A stretch of 64,000 bases of DNA from Gordonia sputi NBRC 100414. Its GTDB lineage: Bacteria; Actinomycetota; Actinomycetes; Mycobacteriales; Mycobacteriaceae. The notes below the pieces were generated by a model that saw nothing but the letters and a program-made list of their open reading frames with translations, made no database searches and was not told the origin of the DNA. A program made the translations under genes and the position numbers. Of the stretch, positions 24,368 through 33,096 are shown one piece after another; positions within the stretch are counted from its first letter, which is position 1, and each line of letters begins with the position of its first letter. The stretch spans positions 62,001 through 126,000 of the forward strand of contig NZ_BAFC01000116.1 of assembly GCF_000248055.1 (NCBI RefSeq), written 5' to 3'.

Positions 24368-25326
24368 GCGACACCACGGGCTCGACATCGCATGTCAGCG
24401 CCTCGCGTGTGACTGCCTCGCGTGTCATTGCAGTGGTGGTGACGCATCGGCGGGCGGAGTTGCTCGCCGAATCGCTTGCCGTGGTCTCGGCACAGTCGCG
24501 ACCTGTCGACCACCTCGTCGTCGTCGACAACGGGAACGAGCATCAGGTAGCTGAACTCGTTGCCGCGCAACCCATTCCGACAACCTACGTGGGTTCACAG
24601 CGCAACCTCGGGGGTGCGGGCGGGTTTGCACTCGGCATGTTGACCGCGCTGTCGCTCGGCGCCGATTGGGTGTGGTGCGCCGACGATGACGGACGCCCGG
24701 AAGGCAGTGAGGTGTTGTCGACGCTGCTCGACTGCGCCGCGCGTCATCGGCTCGACGAGGTCTCGCCCGTCGTCGTCAACATCGACGACCCCGACACACT
24801 CGCCTTCCCGCTACGCCGCGGAGTGGCGTGGCGGCGCAAGCGGTCAGAGCTGTTCGAGGGCGACGGCGAGCCTGCAGGCGACGACGACCTGCTGCCCGAC
24901 ATCGCCTCGCTGTTCAACGGTGCGCTGTTCTCAGCGCATGCGCTCGACGTGGTCGGCGTCCCCGACCTCCGGCTGTTCTTCCGCGGCGACGAGGTCGAGG
25001 TGCACCGACGCCTGGCGCGCTCCGGGTTGCGCTTCGGCACGTGCCTGACCACGGCATATCTGCACCCGTACGGCTCCGACGAGTTCCGCCCGATCCTCGG
25101 CGGCCGCATGCACACGCAGTATCCCGACAACTCGGTGAAGCGCTTCTTCACCTACCGCAACCGCGGCTTCCTGATGAACCAGCCCGGCATGCGCAAACTG
25201 CTGCCGCAGGAGTACGCGCGATTCGGCTGGTACTTCCTGGTGCAGCAGCGCGACGTCGCGGGCTTCCGCGAGTGGTTCCGGTTGCAGCAGCTCGGCCGAC
25301 GCGAGCGGTTCGTGCGGCCAGACTGA
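24364..25326 (+). CDS. glfT1: Galactofuranosyltransferase GlfT1
   Basis: 320 residues. GT-A glycosyltransferase that adds the first two galactofuranose units to the rhamnosyl-GlcNAc decaprenyl linker, using UDP-Galf. VIAVVVTHRRAELLAESLAVV start of the nucleotide domain, GSQRNLGGAGGFALGM, metal-binding DDD in WVWCADDDGRPEG, and FFRGDEVEVHRRL in the acceptor region. Starts at the ATG overlapping wzt. A short run of extra residues at the N terminus (SHVSASRVTASRV) is a small internal duplication. Confidence 0.93.
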   Translation: MSDTTGSTSHVSASRVTASRVIAVVVTHRRAELLAESLAVVSAQSRPVDHLVVVDNGNEHQVAELVAAQPIPTTYVGSQRNLGGAGGFALGMLTALSLGADWVWCADDDGRPEGSEVLSTLLDCAARHRLDEVSPVVVNIDDPDTLAFPLRRGVAWRRKRSELFEGDGEPAGDDDLLPDIASLFNGALFSAHALDVVGVPDLRLFFRGDEVEVHRRLARSGLRFGTCLTTAYLHPYGSDEFRPILGGRMHTQYPDNSVKRFFTYRNRGFLMNQPGMRKLLPQEYARFGWYFLVQQRDVAGFREWFRLQQLGRRERFVRPD

Positions 25327-25327
25327 C

Positions 25328-25411
25328 GTCGACTGGGCGCTTCAGCGTGTCGAGTGGGCGCTTCAGCGTGCCGACTGGGCGCTCCGTCGCGTCGACTGGG
25401 CGCAATTCGCC
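25328..25411. repeat. Four 21-bp tandem repeats (GTCGACTGGGCGC family)
   Basis: Units GTCGACTGGGCGCTTCAGCGT at 25328, 25349, 25370 and 25391, decaying toward the last, right after the glfT1 stop. Related GCGCCCAGTCG sequences (inverse orientation) lie at about 3537-3550 and 26378-26390 in other gene gaps. Confidence 0.85.
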
Positions 25412-25478
25412 GACCGCCCTCGCCGGAACTAGAACGTGTTCTACTGTGTGATCAGACACCGATCCACAGGGGAGACAC

Positions 25479-26357
25479 ATGCGGTTCACCTTCGCCGAGG
25501 CGATGACAGATCCGAGCTTCTACGCACCACTCGCCCAGGCGGCCGAGAAGGCGGGGTACGCGGGGTTCACCATTCCCGACTCGCTCGCGTATCCGGAGGA
25601 GTCCGACGCCACCTATCCGTACACCCCGGACGGCAATCGCGAGTTCCTCGACGGCAAGGCGTTCATCGAGACGTTCATCGAGGCCGCTGCCCTCGGCGCA
25701 GTTACCTCGACGATCCGCTTCACGCCGTTCGTTCTCAAACTGCCAGTGCGGCCGCCCGCGCTGGTGGCCAAGCAGGCGAGTTCCGTTGCGTACCTGACCA
25801 ACAACCGCCTCGCGCTCGGCGTCGGCACCAGTCCGTGGCCGGAGGACTACGAATTCATGGGCGTCGACTTCGCCCGCCGCGGCAAGCGCATGGACGAATG
25901 CATGGACATCTTCCGCGGTCTGACGTCGGGTGAGTACTTCGAATTCCACGGCGAGTTCTACGACATCCCACGCATCAAGATGACTCCCGCACCCACCGAG
26001 CCGATTCCACTCCTCGTCGGAGGTCACGCCGACGCCGCGCTGCGTCGAGCCGTCATCAGAGGCGACGGATGGATGCACGGAGGCGGCCCCGCGGAGGAGC
26101 TCGACGCCCTGCTCGACAAGATCACCGACATCCGTAAAGCGGAGGGAAAACTCAACGACCCCTTCGAGATCCACGTCATCTCACTCGACGCCTATACGGT
26201 CGACGGATGTAAGAGGTTGGAGGACAAGGGAATCACCGACGTGATCGTCGGCTTCCGCCTGCCGTACGTGATGGGTGACGACACCGAGCCACTTGCGACC
26301 AAGATCGATCATCTGAACGCCTACGCCGAGAACGTCATCGCCAAGGTGAACGGCTGA
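25479..26357 (+). CDS. LLM-class, probably F420-dependent oxidoreductase
   Basis: 292 residues, ATG after GGGGAG. Luciferase-like TIM barrel: MRFTFAEAMTDPSFYAPLAQAAEKAGYAGFTIPDSLAYP, LGVGTSPWPEDYEFMGVDFARRGKRMDECMDIFRGL and PIPLLVGGHADAALRRA, as in the F420-dependent subfamily with FMN-independent hydride transfer. Substrate unknown. It stands alone between glfT1 and the glfT2 block; no evidence ties it to arabinogalactan synthesis. Confidence 0.83.
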   Translation: MRFTFAEAMTDPSFYAPLAQAAEKAGYAGFTIPDSLAYPEESDATYPYTPDGNREFLDGKAFIETFIEAAALGAVTSTIRFTPFVLKLPVRPPALVAKQASSVAYLTNNRLALGVGTSPWPEDYEFMGVDFARRGKRMDECMDIFRGLTSGEYFEFHGEFYDIPRIKMTPAPTEPIPLLVGGHADAALRRAVIRGDGWMHGGGPAEELDALLDKITDIRKAEGKLNDPFEIHVISLDAYTVDGCKRLEDKGITDVIVGFRLPYVMGDDTEPLATKIDHLNAYAENVIAKVNG

Positions 26358-26433
26358 CGCACACTCGACGCGACGCGACGCCCAGTCGACGCCCTCGAGC
26401 ACACAGTTGGCACTCCAGAGCGTGCGCTCGACG

Positions 26434-27987
26434 TCAGCGTCGCATCTCGACGACCTGCGAGTTGTTGAACGGCACCTGGCGCACGACGTGCAGTCCGGCG
26501 GCCGAAAGTTGTTGGTAGAGCAACGTCGATGTGAAGTGGTTAGGTGAGAACAGCCAGTAGGCGGTGGCGCCGGGGTAGACGACGTAGCCGTGGTCACGGT
26601 CCTTGTCGGTGATCACCCACATCACCTGGCACTGTTCGGCAAACCGTCGATAGGCGGTGACGGGTTTGTCGCCGTCCCACAGCGAGTCGGCCCGGACCGC
26701 ATCTATCGAGGGGCCGACGTCGCGGAGTCCTGCGAAGTCGGCGGGCTTGGCGCGCAAGACGACTCGCTGCGAGACCGGACTCCACGTCGGCGCGGTGGAG
26801 AAGGCGACGCAGTCGCCGGGGTGTGCGTTGGCGCCGATGAAGTCTGCGGCCTCGGAGAAGTCGGTGCCGCCGAGTCGGCCGTACGCGCTGCGGTCGGCGA
26901 GGTACGACGGCGTCGCGGCCGCGGCCAGAACCACGACGAGAAGCGCTGCCACCCACACACGGTCGCGTGCGATCTGGCGCACCGCCCACGCCAGGATCAG
27001 CGCGAGTCCACCTGCTGTAAAGATCAGATAGCGGGGTGTGTAGACAGCGTCGACCAACCACGAGAAGACGAACACGAGTGCCGCGGGCACGAAGACCCAC
27101 AGCATTCCGATGACCGGGATCGACCACCGGCCGCCGGCACCGAGTACCGCAGCGGCGAGTCCTACCGCGACTACGAGAGCGCCAACAATGAGGAAAATGG
27201 TTGCGCCGTCGAAGAACTCGAATCGGGCATAGTTGCCGAGCGTCCGTGGCGACATTTGCTCTACCCACGAGATCTGCCCACGTTGCGAGATGACGATGCG
27301 CGCAAATGGTGCAACGACCGCGCACACGACGATCGCGGAGATGACGAAAGCGACTGTCGTCCGGCGTATCTGGAGCCTATCTCGCCCCCGACTCCGCACG
27401 AGCACGATCAGCAGGTGCGCGGAGAGCAGCGAGATGGTGAAAAAGAACCAGACCACGCCGACAACGCAGACCGCGGCGTAGGCCACCCACCACCCCCAGC
27501 GTCGACGCCGAGTGGCACCGTCGTCGACGTCGAGCGCAATCAGCAAGACAAGCGTCATGGCGATCGCCAGGGCGATTGTGCCAGCATAGGATCGGGCCTC
27601 AGAGCCCGCCCAGGTCGTGCGCGGCAGACAGAGGAGCACGAGGCCCGCGATGACGCCGAAACGCGTATCCCACAGTCGCGCAGCGAGAACGACGAGCAGA
27701 CCCGCGGCGATGCCGATCGCCAATGCAGACGGGAACCTCAGCGAGAACTCCGACAGCCCAAACACCTTGGTCCACACATGCATGCACAGGTAGTACAGCG
27801 CGTGCACGGCGTCGGTCAGAGCGAGTAGGTCCCACATCGCCGACAGTGGACGGTGCACCGCCGACACCGTTGCGGCCTCGTCATACCAGTGCGATGGGCG
27901 CCAGGAACCGAAGGCGCACAACACCACTCCAAAGATCCCGACCACCAGTGCGGGTCGGGCGGACCGGAGTCGTTCAGTCGCCGTCAA
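26434..27987 (-). CDS. GT-C integral membrane glycosyltransferase (GT39-like)
   Basis: 517 residues with about 11-12 membrane helices and a C-terminal periplasmic domain of roughly 150 residues. The first outside loop has HWYDEAATVSAV, matching the conserved acidic motif of polyprenyl-phosphate-sugar-dependent GT-C enzymes. The donor is likely a lipid-linked mannose or arabinose, the acceptor an envelope glycan or lipoglycan; neither can be read from sequence. Its start overlaps the 3' end of glfT2 by 14 bp, so it is co-transcribed with galactan synthesis. Confidence 0.82.
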   Translation of the reverse strand: MTATERLRSARPALVVGIFGVVLCAFGSWRPSHWYDEAATVSAVHRPLSAMWDLLALTDAVHALYYLCMHVWTKVFGLSEFSLRFPSALAIGIAAGLLVVLAARLWDTRFGVIAGLVLLCLPRTTWAGSEARSYAGTIALAIAMTLVLLIALDVDDGATRRRRWGWWVAYAAVCVVGVVWFFFTISLLSAHLLIVLVRSRGRDRLQIRRTTVAFVISAIVVCAVVAPFARIVISQRGQISWVEQMSPRTLGNYARFEFFDGATIFLIVGALVVAVGLAAAVLGAGGRWSIPVIGMLWVFVPAALVFVFSWLVDAVYTPRYLIFTAGGLALILAWAVRQIARDRVWVAALLVVVLAAAATPSYLADRSAYGRLGGTDFSEAADFIGANAHPGDCVAFSTAPTWSPVSQRVVLRAKPADFAGLRDVGPSIDAVRADSLWDGDKPVTAYRRFAEQCQVMWVITDKDRDHGYVVYPGATAYWLFSPNHFTSTLLYQQLSAAGLHVVRQVPFNNSQVVEMRR

Positions 27988-29878
27988 ACAATCTCGTCCA
28001 GTTCTCGCGACTCGTCAGTTCGGGCATGGCTCCTCGCCACTCCTCGGCGACGTCGAGTCCGTCACGACGCAGTTCGAGGCACAACTGTGCGAGTTCACGT
28101 CCGAGCCGAGCCGCGACCTGCTTGTCGCGCCGTCTGACTCGGACACCAGTCTGCGACGAGTCGGTGACGATGGCCGACGAGAAGAGCCCGACGTGCCACC
28201 AGCGTCCGTCGTCGGCTGAGATGGACACGGGCGCCGGCGACACCCTGCCGAGCCATTGCTGCACAGCGCGTTTGACCAGCACGCGGGTCTCTTTGTCCTC
28301 GTCGGGCAGCGGTCCGCGGCGTGAGATCCTCGTGTTGGGATCGGCGTCGACGAGTACGTCGGCACTGTCACGGATGACCGTGTCCGGATACTGCGCGCGC
28401 AGCTCCTTCAGTTCCGCCAGCTTCGACATTCCGCCGTCGTCGAGGATCGACGGTCCGCGCAGGAAATCACGAACGGCGAGAAGGAAAGTCGCGGCAAGGC
28501 CATAGCGCATGGATACGATGTGCGCGCCGATCTCCTTGGCGATGACGGCCACCAGGTGCTTCGGGTCGAACGGTCCGTGGATCGCTGCGACGATGAGGGC
28601 GTTACGCCAACTGAAGTAGCGCGACCAGTCGTCGTAGTCCTTGAGGTGGAAGTCGGCGTGCCAGACGCCCGCGTTGGGCAGCGTGACCGTCGGAAAACCG
28701 TTGCGGCGCGCGCGGATACCGAATTCGATGTCGTCCCACTGGAAGAACAGCGGCAGCGAGAGTCCCGCCGCATAGACGGCCTCGACCGGGAGCAGACACG
28801 ACCACCACCCGTTCCATCCGGCGTCGGTGCGCGCGTCCTGTTGTTTCTCGAGCGCGTTGAGTCCCTGCTTGCCATACGCGCCCGGACGTCCGGCCTTGAG
28901 CTCGTCGAGCGCTTCCCACTCGCCGGTCATGTGCACCCGGTAGGTCTCCGACGCCAGCAACATCTGCGAGCCGACGAGCATCGGCCGCGCCGTGCTGTTG
29001 GCGAACGAGGTCAACCGGAGAACGGACTCAGGCTCGCACGTGATGTCGTCGTCCATCACGACGATGTCGGTGTCGTGGTTGCCGTCCTTGGTGACCTCGT
29101 GGATGCCGCGGTTGAATCCTCCCGCGCCGCCGAGGTTGGGCTGGGTGATGTAGTGCAGGCGGTCGCCGAGTACAGCGGTGACCTCGCTGAACCGTGCCTG
29201 GTCTGCGACGCGGTCGGTGCCCTGGTCGACGACGTACACCGCGGCGACACGCTCGAGCACGACGGGATCGGATGCGAGCGCCAGCACGGTCGCCACGGCG
29301 TCGACCGGGCGGTTGTGCGTGCACATGACGACCGACACGGGCCGGTCCCGGACCCGCGAGTCCACACTCCACTCGACGTCGGAGATGCTGGCCGGACCGT
29401 CGATGGCGGTCAACTCGAACCAGAGTGCGCCGCCGTCGAGGAAGCGCTTGACGTCGAGGTCGAAGCTCACGTGTCCCTGTCCGGAGACCTCCGCGGTCTG
29501 CACCGGGCGTTCGCGACCGCTGATGTCGGACGCGCGGATGTCGATCCGCAGCGTCGTACCGGGGGCGCAATCGTGGTCGAACTCTAGGCGAACTGAGCGC
29601 ACGCGGGTGTAGCTCTGCCAGAAGGCGGCGGGGAAACGTCCGAAGTAGGTGTTCGCCGACAGTCGTGCCCCCGGTCCGAGATGAGCTCGGCGGCGATCGA
29701 GCCTCACCCGGGAGAGGTCGGTGTCGGCGTACATTCCCGGCTCGATCCGGGTTTCCGGACCGGTGAACAGCGTGCGTTGGACGAGTAGACGGTCCGACGA
29801 CGAATTGGTCATCTCGCGCAAATCAGACGGGTCCGTGTGCGGAGTATCGGTCGTGGTCGGCTGTGCTGCTGTCGACAT
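27974..29878 (-). CDS. glfT2: Galactofuranosyltransferase GlfT2
   Basis: 634 residues (637 in M. tuberculosis Rv3808c). Polymerises galactan by alternating beta-1,5 and beta-1,6 Galf additions. N-terminal beta-sandwich (residues 40-190), then the GT-A domain: SVVMCTHNRPVDAV, QPNLGGAGGFNRGI, metal-binding DDD in VVMDDDITCEP, catalytic QWDDIEFGIRA and the histidine in WHADFHLKDYDDWSRYF. The C-terminal helical region anchors to the membrane surface. ATG 29878 chosen; M at residue 23 (MTNSSSDRLL) is an alternative. Confidence 0.95.
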   Translation of the reverse strand: MSTAAQPTTTDTPHTDPSDLREMTNSSSDRLLVQRTLFTGPETRIEPGMYADTDLSRVRLDRRRAHLGPGARLSANTYFGRFPAAFWQSYTRVRSVRLEFDHDCAPGTTLRIDIRASDISGRERPVQTAEVSGQGHVSFDLDVKRFLDGGALWFELTAIDGPASISDVEWSVDSRVRDRPVSVVMCTHNRPVDAVATVLALASDPVVLERVAAVYVVDQGTDRVADQARFSEVTAVLGDRLHYITQPNLGGAGGFNRGIHEVTKDGNHDTDIVVMDDDITCEPESVLRLTSFANSTARPMLVGSQMLLASETYRVHMTGEWEALDELKAGRPGAYGKQGLNALEKQQDARTDAGWNGWWSCLLPVEAVYAAGLSLPLFFQWDDIEFGIRARRNGFPTVTLPNAGVWHADFHLKDYDDWSRYFSWRNALIVAAIHGPFDPKHLVAVIAKEIGAHIVSMRYGLAATFLLAVRDFLRGPSILDDGGMSKLAELKELRAQYPDTVIRDSADVLVDADPNTRISRRGPLPDEDKETRVLVKRAVQQWLGRVSPAPVSISADDGRWWHVGLFSSAIVTDSSQTGVRVRRRDKQVAARLGRELAQLCLELRRDGLDVAEEWRGAMPELTSRENWTRLFDGD

Positions 29879-30126
29879 TGCATCCCATTCATCTCTTCGG
29901 GGGCTCTCGCGCCACACGTGTCGGCCCCGACGGCCACAGTAGCCCACACCCTGTGAACACCCTGTCACTGACACCCGAGCGCCACTGCTCCACAAGTGGG
30001 TGCTGCCGCAACGCATTCGGTCGAATCGGGCTGACGATCCCGACTGAACTCGTGTATCAATTCTGTCGGGCGCCCAGACACACGCGTTACATGTCGTTCG
30101 CGCGACCGACGGCTACCGTGACGTTC

Positions 30127-31554
30127 TCAGCGGAGCGCGGCCAGCGAGGCCTCAGCGGCACCGAAGCCGCACATCCCGTGCACACCTCCCCCGGGAGGTG
30201 TCGCGGCCGAGCACAGGTACACGCCGTCGACTCCCGTCGAGTACGGCGATGCGGTGAGTCGCGGCCGTACGACGAGATGAACCAGGTCGTTGCGTCCACC
30301 GCCGATGTCGCCGCCGGGATAGTTGGGATTCGCCCGTTCCAGCTCTGCGGGCGAAGTCGCACGAACCGCGACGATCCTGCTCCGAAATCCCGGCGCGAAG
30401 CGCTCGATCTGTGCGGTCACATACTCTGTCGCGTCAACCGAATACCCTTGCGGCACATGGGCATAAGCCCACAGCGGCTTGAGACTTCCCGACGCTCGAC
30501 TCTCGTCGGCGACCCACTGCTGCCCGACGAGAGTAAAGGGTCGACGAGGCATCCGTCCCGCGGCGACGTCGGCTTCGGCCTTCGCGATCTCCGACGCCTC
30601 GCCGCCGAGGTGCACCGTGCCCGCACGAGCGCAGTCGCGCGCCGTCCACCCGACCTCGTCGTCGATCACATAGTCGACCTTGAACGCCGCCGGGCCGCGT
30701 CGCCAGCGCCGATATGACCGAGCGATGCGGCTGGGTTGGCGCGCACCGAGGATGTCGGCGGCCGCGCGCGGCGTGACGTCGAGAATCACGATGTCGGCGG
30801 GGATCTGCGCGAGGTCGGAGACGGTGTGTCCGGTCTCGATCGTGCCGCCCAGCGAGCGCAGGAGTCCGGCGAGCGCGGTCGTGATCGTCGACGACCCGCC
30901 GACAGCCACCGGCCAGCCGCCGTGATGGCCCGCCGCGGTCAGCATGAGTCCGGCAGCCGAGCTTCCGGGGACGTCGAGTCGGGTGAAACCGTGCGCGGAC
31001 ATGCCGGTGAACAGAGCGCCCGCGTGCGGACCGAGGAAGCTGGCAAGGGCCGTCGCAGGCATCAGCGCGGGCAACCCGAAACGCGCCAGCAGCAGCGGGT
31101 GATGCGGCAGCGCCAGCATCGGCGAGAGCACGTCGTCGGCGACCTCGGGGAAGTGCGTCGACACCTTGCCGAGGAGCGCGAGCCACCGGTCGCCCGCCCC
31201 GGGGAAACCCGCGTCGGCGAATCCGGCCGCGGTGCGCTCGATGTCGCGGAAGAGAAGCGCCGCAGTGCCGTCGTCGCGCGGGTGCGCGCAGTCGATGTCG
31301 GGCCACGACCAGCGCAATCCGTGCTCGTCGAGAGGCAGGGTGCGCAGATAGGGCGACGACGTCCCCAGCGGATGGAACGCGGAGCAATGGTCGACGATGA
31401 CCTCGGGAAACTCGTCGTCGAATGGGCCCGACCGCGTGCCGCCGCCGATCGTGTCGGCACCCTCGAGGACTGTGACGTCAAGACCCGCCTGCGCGAGTCG
31501 GACCGCTGCCGACAACCCGTTCGGGCCTGCGCCGACGACAACCGCGGTCGGCAC
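30127..31554 (-). CDS. FAD-dependent oxidoreductase, phytoene-desaturase-like
   Basis: 475 residues from GTG 31554. N-terminal AVVVGAGPNGLSAAVRLAQAGLDVTVLEGADTIGGGTRS is the FAD-binding GxGxxG with the downstream carotenoid-desaturase pattern; the C terminus GVDGVYLCSAATPPGGGVHGMCGFGAAEASL closes the FAD site. It begins 2 bp after the GtrA stop, so it is coupled to GtrA. A paralogue is encoded nearby (33097). Likely oxidises a polyprenyl or carotenoid-like substrate; unproven. Confidence 0.85.
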   Translation of the reverse strand: MPTAVVVGAGPNGLSAAVRLAQAGLDVTVLEGADTIGGGTRSGPFDDEFPEVIVDHCSAFHPLGTSSPYLRTLPLDEHGLRWSWPDIDCAHPRDDGTAALLFRDIERTAAGFADAGFPGAGDRWLALLGKVSTHFPEVADDVLSPMLALPHHPLLLARFGLPALMPATALASFLGPHAGALFTGMSAHGFTRLDVPGSSAAGLMLTAAGHHGGWPVAVGGSSTITTALAGLLRSLGGTIETGHTVSDLAQIPADIVILDVTPRAAADILGARQPSRIARSYRRWRRGPAAFKVDYVIDDEVGWTARDCARAGTVHLGGEASEIAKAEADVAAGRMPRRPFTLVGQQWVADESRASGSLKPLWAYAHVPQGYSVDATEYVTAQIERFAPGFRSRIVAVRATSPAELERANPNYPGGDIGGGRNDLVHLVVRPRLTASPYSTGVDGVYLCSAATPPGGGVHGMCGFGAAEASLAALR

Positions 31555-31556
31555 GA

Positions 31557-32063
31557 CTACGTGACTCGGAAGATGACGGTGCGCTGCACCACGAAGTTGA
31601 TGACCGTCGCAGTGCCCTGTGCGATCACATACGCGATGAGGCTGTTGAGGAACGTGTGCTCCCACACGTGGGCCAGCCAGGTGTAGATGCCGACGTTGAC
31701 GAAGAACGTGCAGCAGTAGAGCAGTGCGACGGCGATGAAGCGAGCCGTACTCGGCGACGCACGGAACGTCCAGCGCCGGTTGATGATGTACGCGCAGGTG
31801 GTGCCGCAGATGAAGCCGACGGCCTTCGACACCACGGGCGGCAACCCGAAACCGAACTGCAGGATCGTGGTCAGTCCGAAGTCGAGGATGCCGGAGATCA
31901 CGCCGCTGATGACGAACCGCAGGATCTGTGTCGTCAGCGGAACGTCGGTCGAGGCCTCCGCATCGTCGACCGGCACTTCGATCGGAGTCGGGGCGTGGCG
32001 CGTCTTGAAGTCTTCGTGCCGCGACTTGTGGTCGTGCCCGTCGTCGGAGGTTGCGTCTTGCAC
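31557..32063 (-). CDS. GtrA-family membrane protein (lipid-phosphate-sugar flippase candidate)
   Basis: 168 residues. Hydrophilic N terminus of about 45, then four helices: LRFVISGVISGILDFGLTTILQF, VVSKAVGFICGTTCAYIINRRWTF (the INRRWTF motif is the GtrA hallmark), FIAVALLYCCTFFVNVGIYTWL and LIAYVIAQGTATVINFVVQRTVIF. In M. tuberculosis the homologue Rv3789 lies beside dprE1 and acts with the decaprenyl-phosphate-arabinose pathway; here it is separated from dprE1 by three genes. Heads the gtrA-FAD oxidoreductase pair. Confidence 0.87.
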   Translation of the reverse strand: MQDATSDDGHDHKSRHEDFKTRHAPTPIEVPVDDAEASTDVPLTTQILRFVISGVISGILDFGLTTILQFGFGLPPVVSKAVGFICGTTCAYIINRRWTFRASPSTARFIAVALLYCCTFFVNVGIYTWLAHVWEHTFLNSLIAYVIAQGTATVINFVVQRTVIFRVT

Positions 32064-32098
32064 CCTGCCACCCTAGACGGTGCCGGGCGGGCGCTGTT

Positions 32099-32935
32099 TC
32101 AGAACTCCTCTTCGACGTCGGAGTCGCGGGCCGCCTTCTCACCACGGTCGAGTGTTGCGAGTTCTGCGAGGTCGGCGTCGTCGAACGAGAAGTCGAAGAG
32201 GTCGGCGTTCTCGAGTTGCCGCCCGTGATGCGACGACTTGGGGACCACCGAGATGCCCTGCTGCACCGACCAGCGCAACGCGATCTGCGTCGGCGACTTG
32301 CCGTACTTGCGCGCGAGCCTGATGATCACGGCGTCGCCGAGCATGCCTTCCTTGCGGCCGGTCGGATGCCACGCCTGCGCGACGATCCCACGCTCGGACA
32401 TGAACTCGCGCAACTCATCTCGCGCGAGTGCAGGCGAGCACTGGATCTGGTTGACCTGTGGCCAGACGCCGGTTTCGTCGTAGAGCATCTGCAGTTGGTG
32501 TGCCTTGAAGTTCGAGACCCCCGGCACGGTGATGAAGCCCTCGTCGGCGAGGGTCAGCAGCGCCTTCCAGGAGTCGACGGTTCGACCGAGGCTCGGACAC
32601 GGCCAATGAATCAGATAGATGTCGATGTGTGCGACGCCGAGCCGTCGAGCGCTTTCCTTGGCCGCGTTGATCGGCTCGTCGAATCCCTGGTCGCCACCGC
32701 CGAGCTTGGTCTGCACGGCGACCTCGTCGCGAGCGATGCCGGATTCGCGTAATCCCATCCCGACGCTGAGTTCGTTGGAGTACCTCGACGCGGTGTCGAG
32801 CAGGCGATATCCGGACCTGAGCGCGTCCGACACGGCGTCGACGCAGGGCATGCCGAGCATGTCGTAGGTTCCGAGGCCGACGAGAGGTAACCGGAATCCT
32901 GACGAGAGTTCGACCGAAGGGATGTCCACGCTCAC
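32099..32935 (-). CDS. Aldo/keto reductase
   Basis: 278 residues from GTG 32935. TIM-barrel NADPH reductase with the full catalytic tetrad: Asp and Tyr in [11 protein letters not shown], Lys in VAVQTKLGG, His in [10 protein letters not shown]; cofactor end [20 protein letters not shown]. Reduces aldehydes or ketones; the physiological substrate is unknown. Same direction as GtrA with a 35-bp gap, so possibly one transcript with it. Confidence 0.9.
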   Translation of the reverse strand: MSVDIPSVELSSGFRLPLVGLGTYDMLGMPCVDAVSDALRSGYRLLDTASRYSNELSVGMGLRESGIARDEVAVQTKLGGGDQGFDEPINAAKESARRLGVAHIDIYLIHWPCPSLGRTVDSWKALLTLADEGFITVPGVSNFKAHQLQMLYDETGVWPQVNQIQCSPALARDELREFMSERGIVAQAWHPTGRKEGMLGDAVIIRLARKYGKSPTQIALRWSVQQGISVVPKSSHHGRQLENADLFDFSFDDADLAELATLDRGEKAARDSDVEEEF

Positions 32936-33096
32936 AAGGATATGGTCGCGACGACCGATCGTGCCCGGTGAACAACCCCCGTCGTTGGCGCATCGTGACC
33001 ATGACGTATCCGAAGTGCCCGACCCGACACCGCGTAGCGACCGGTCGGGTACCTCGACCCTCGACAACACGTCACGACGGTGGTCATGCTCGATGC

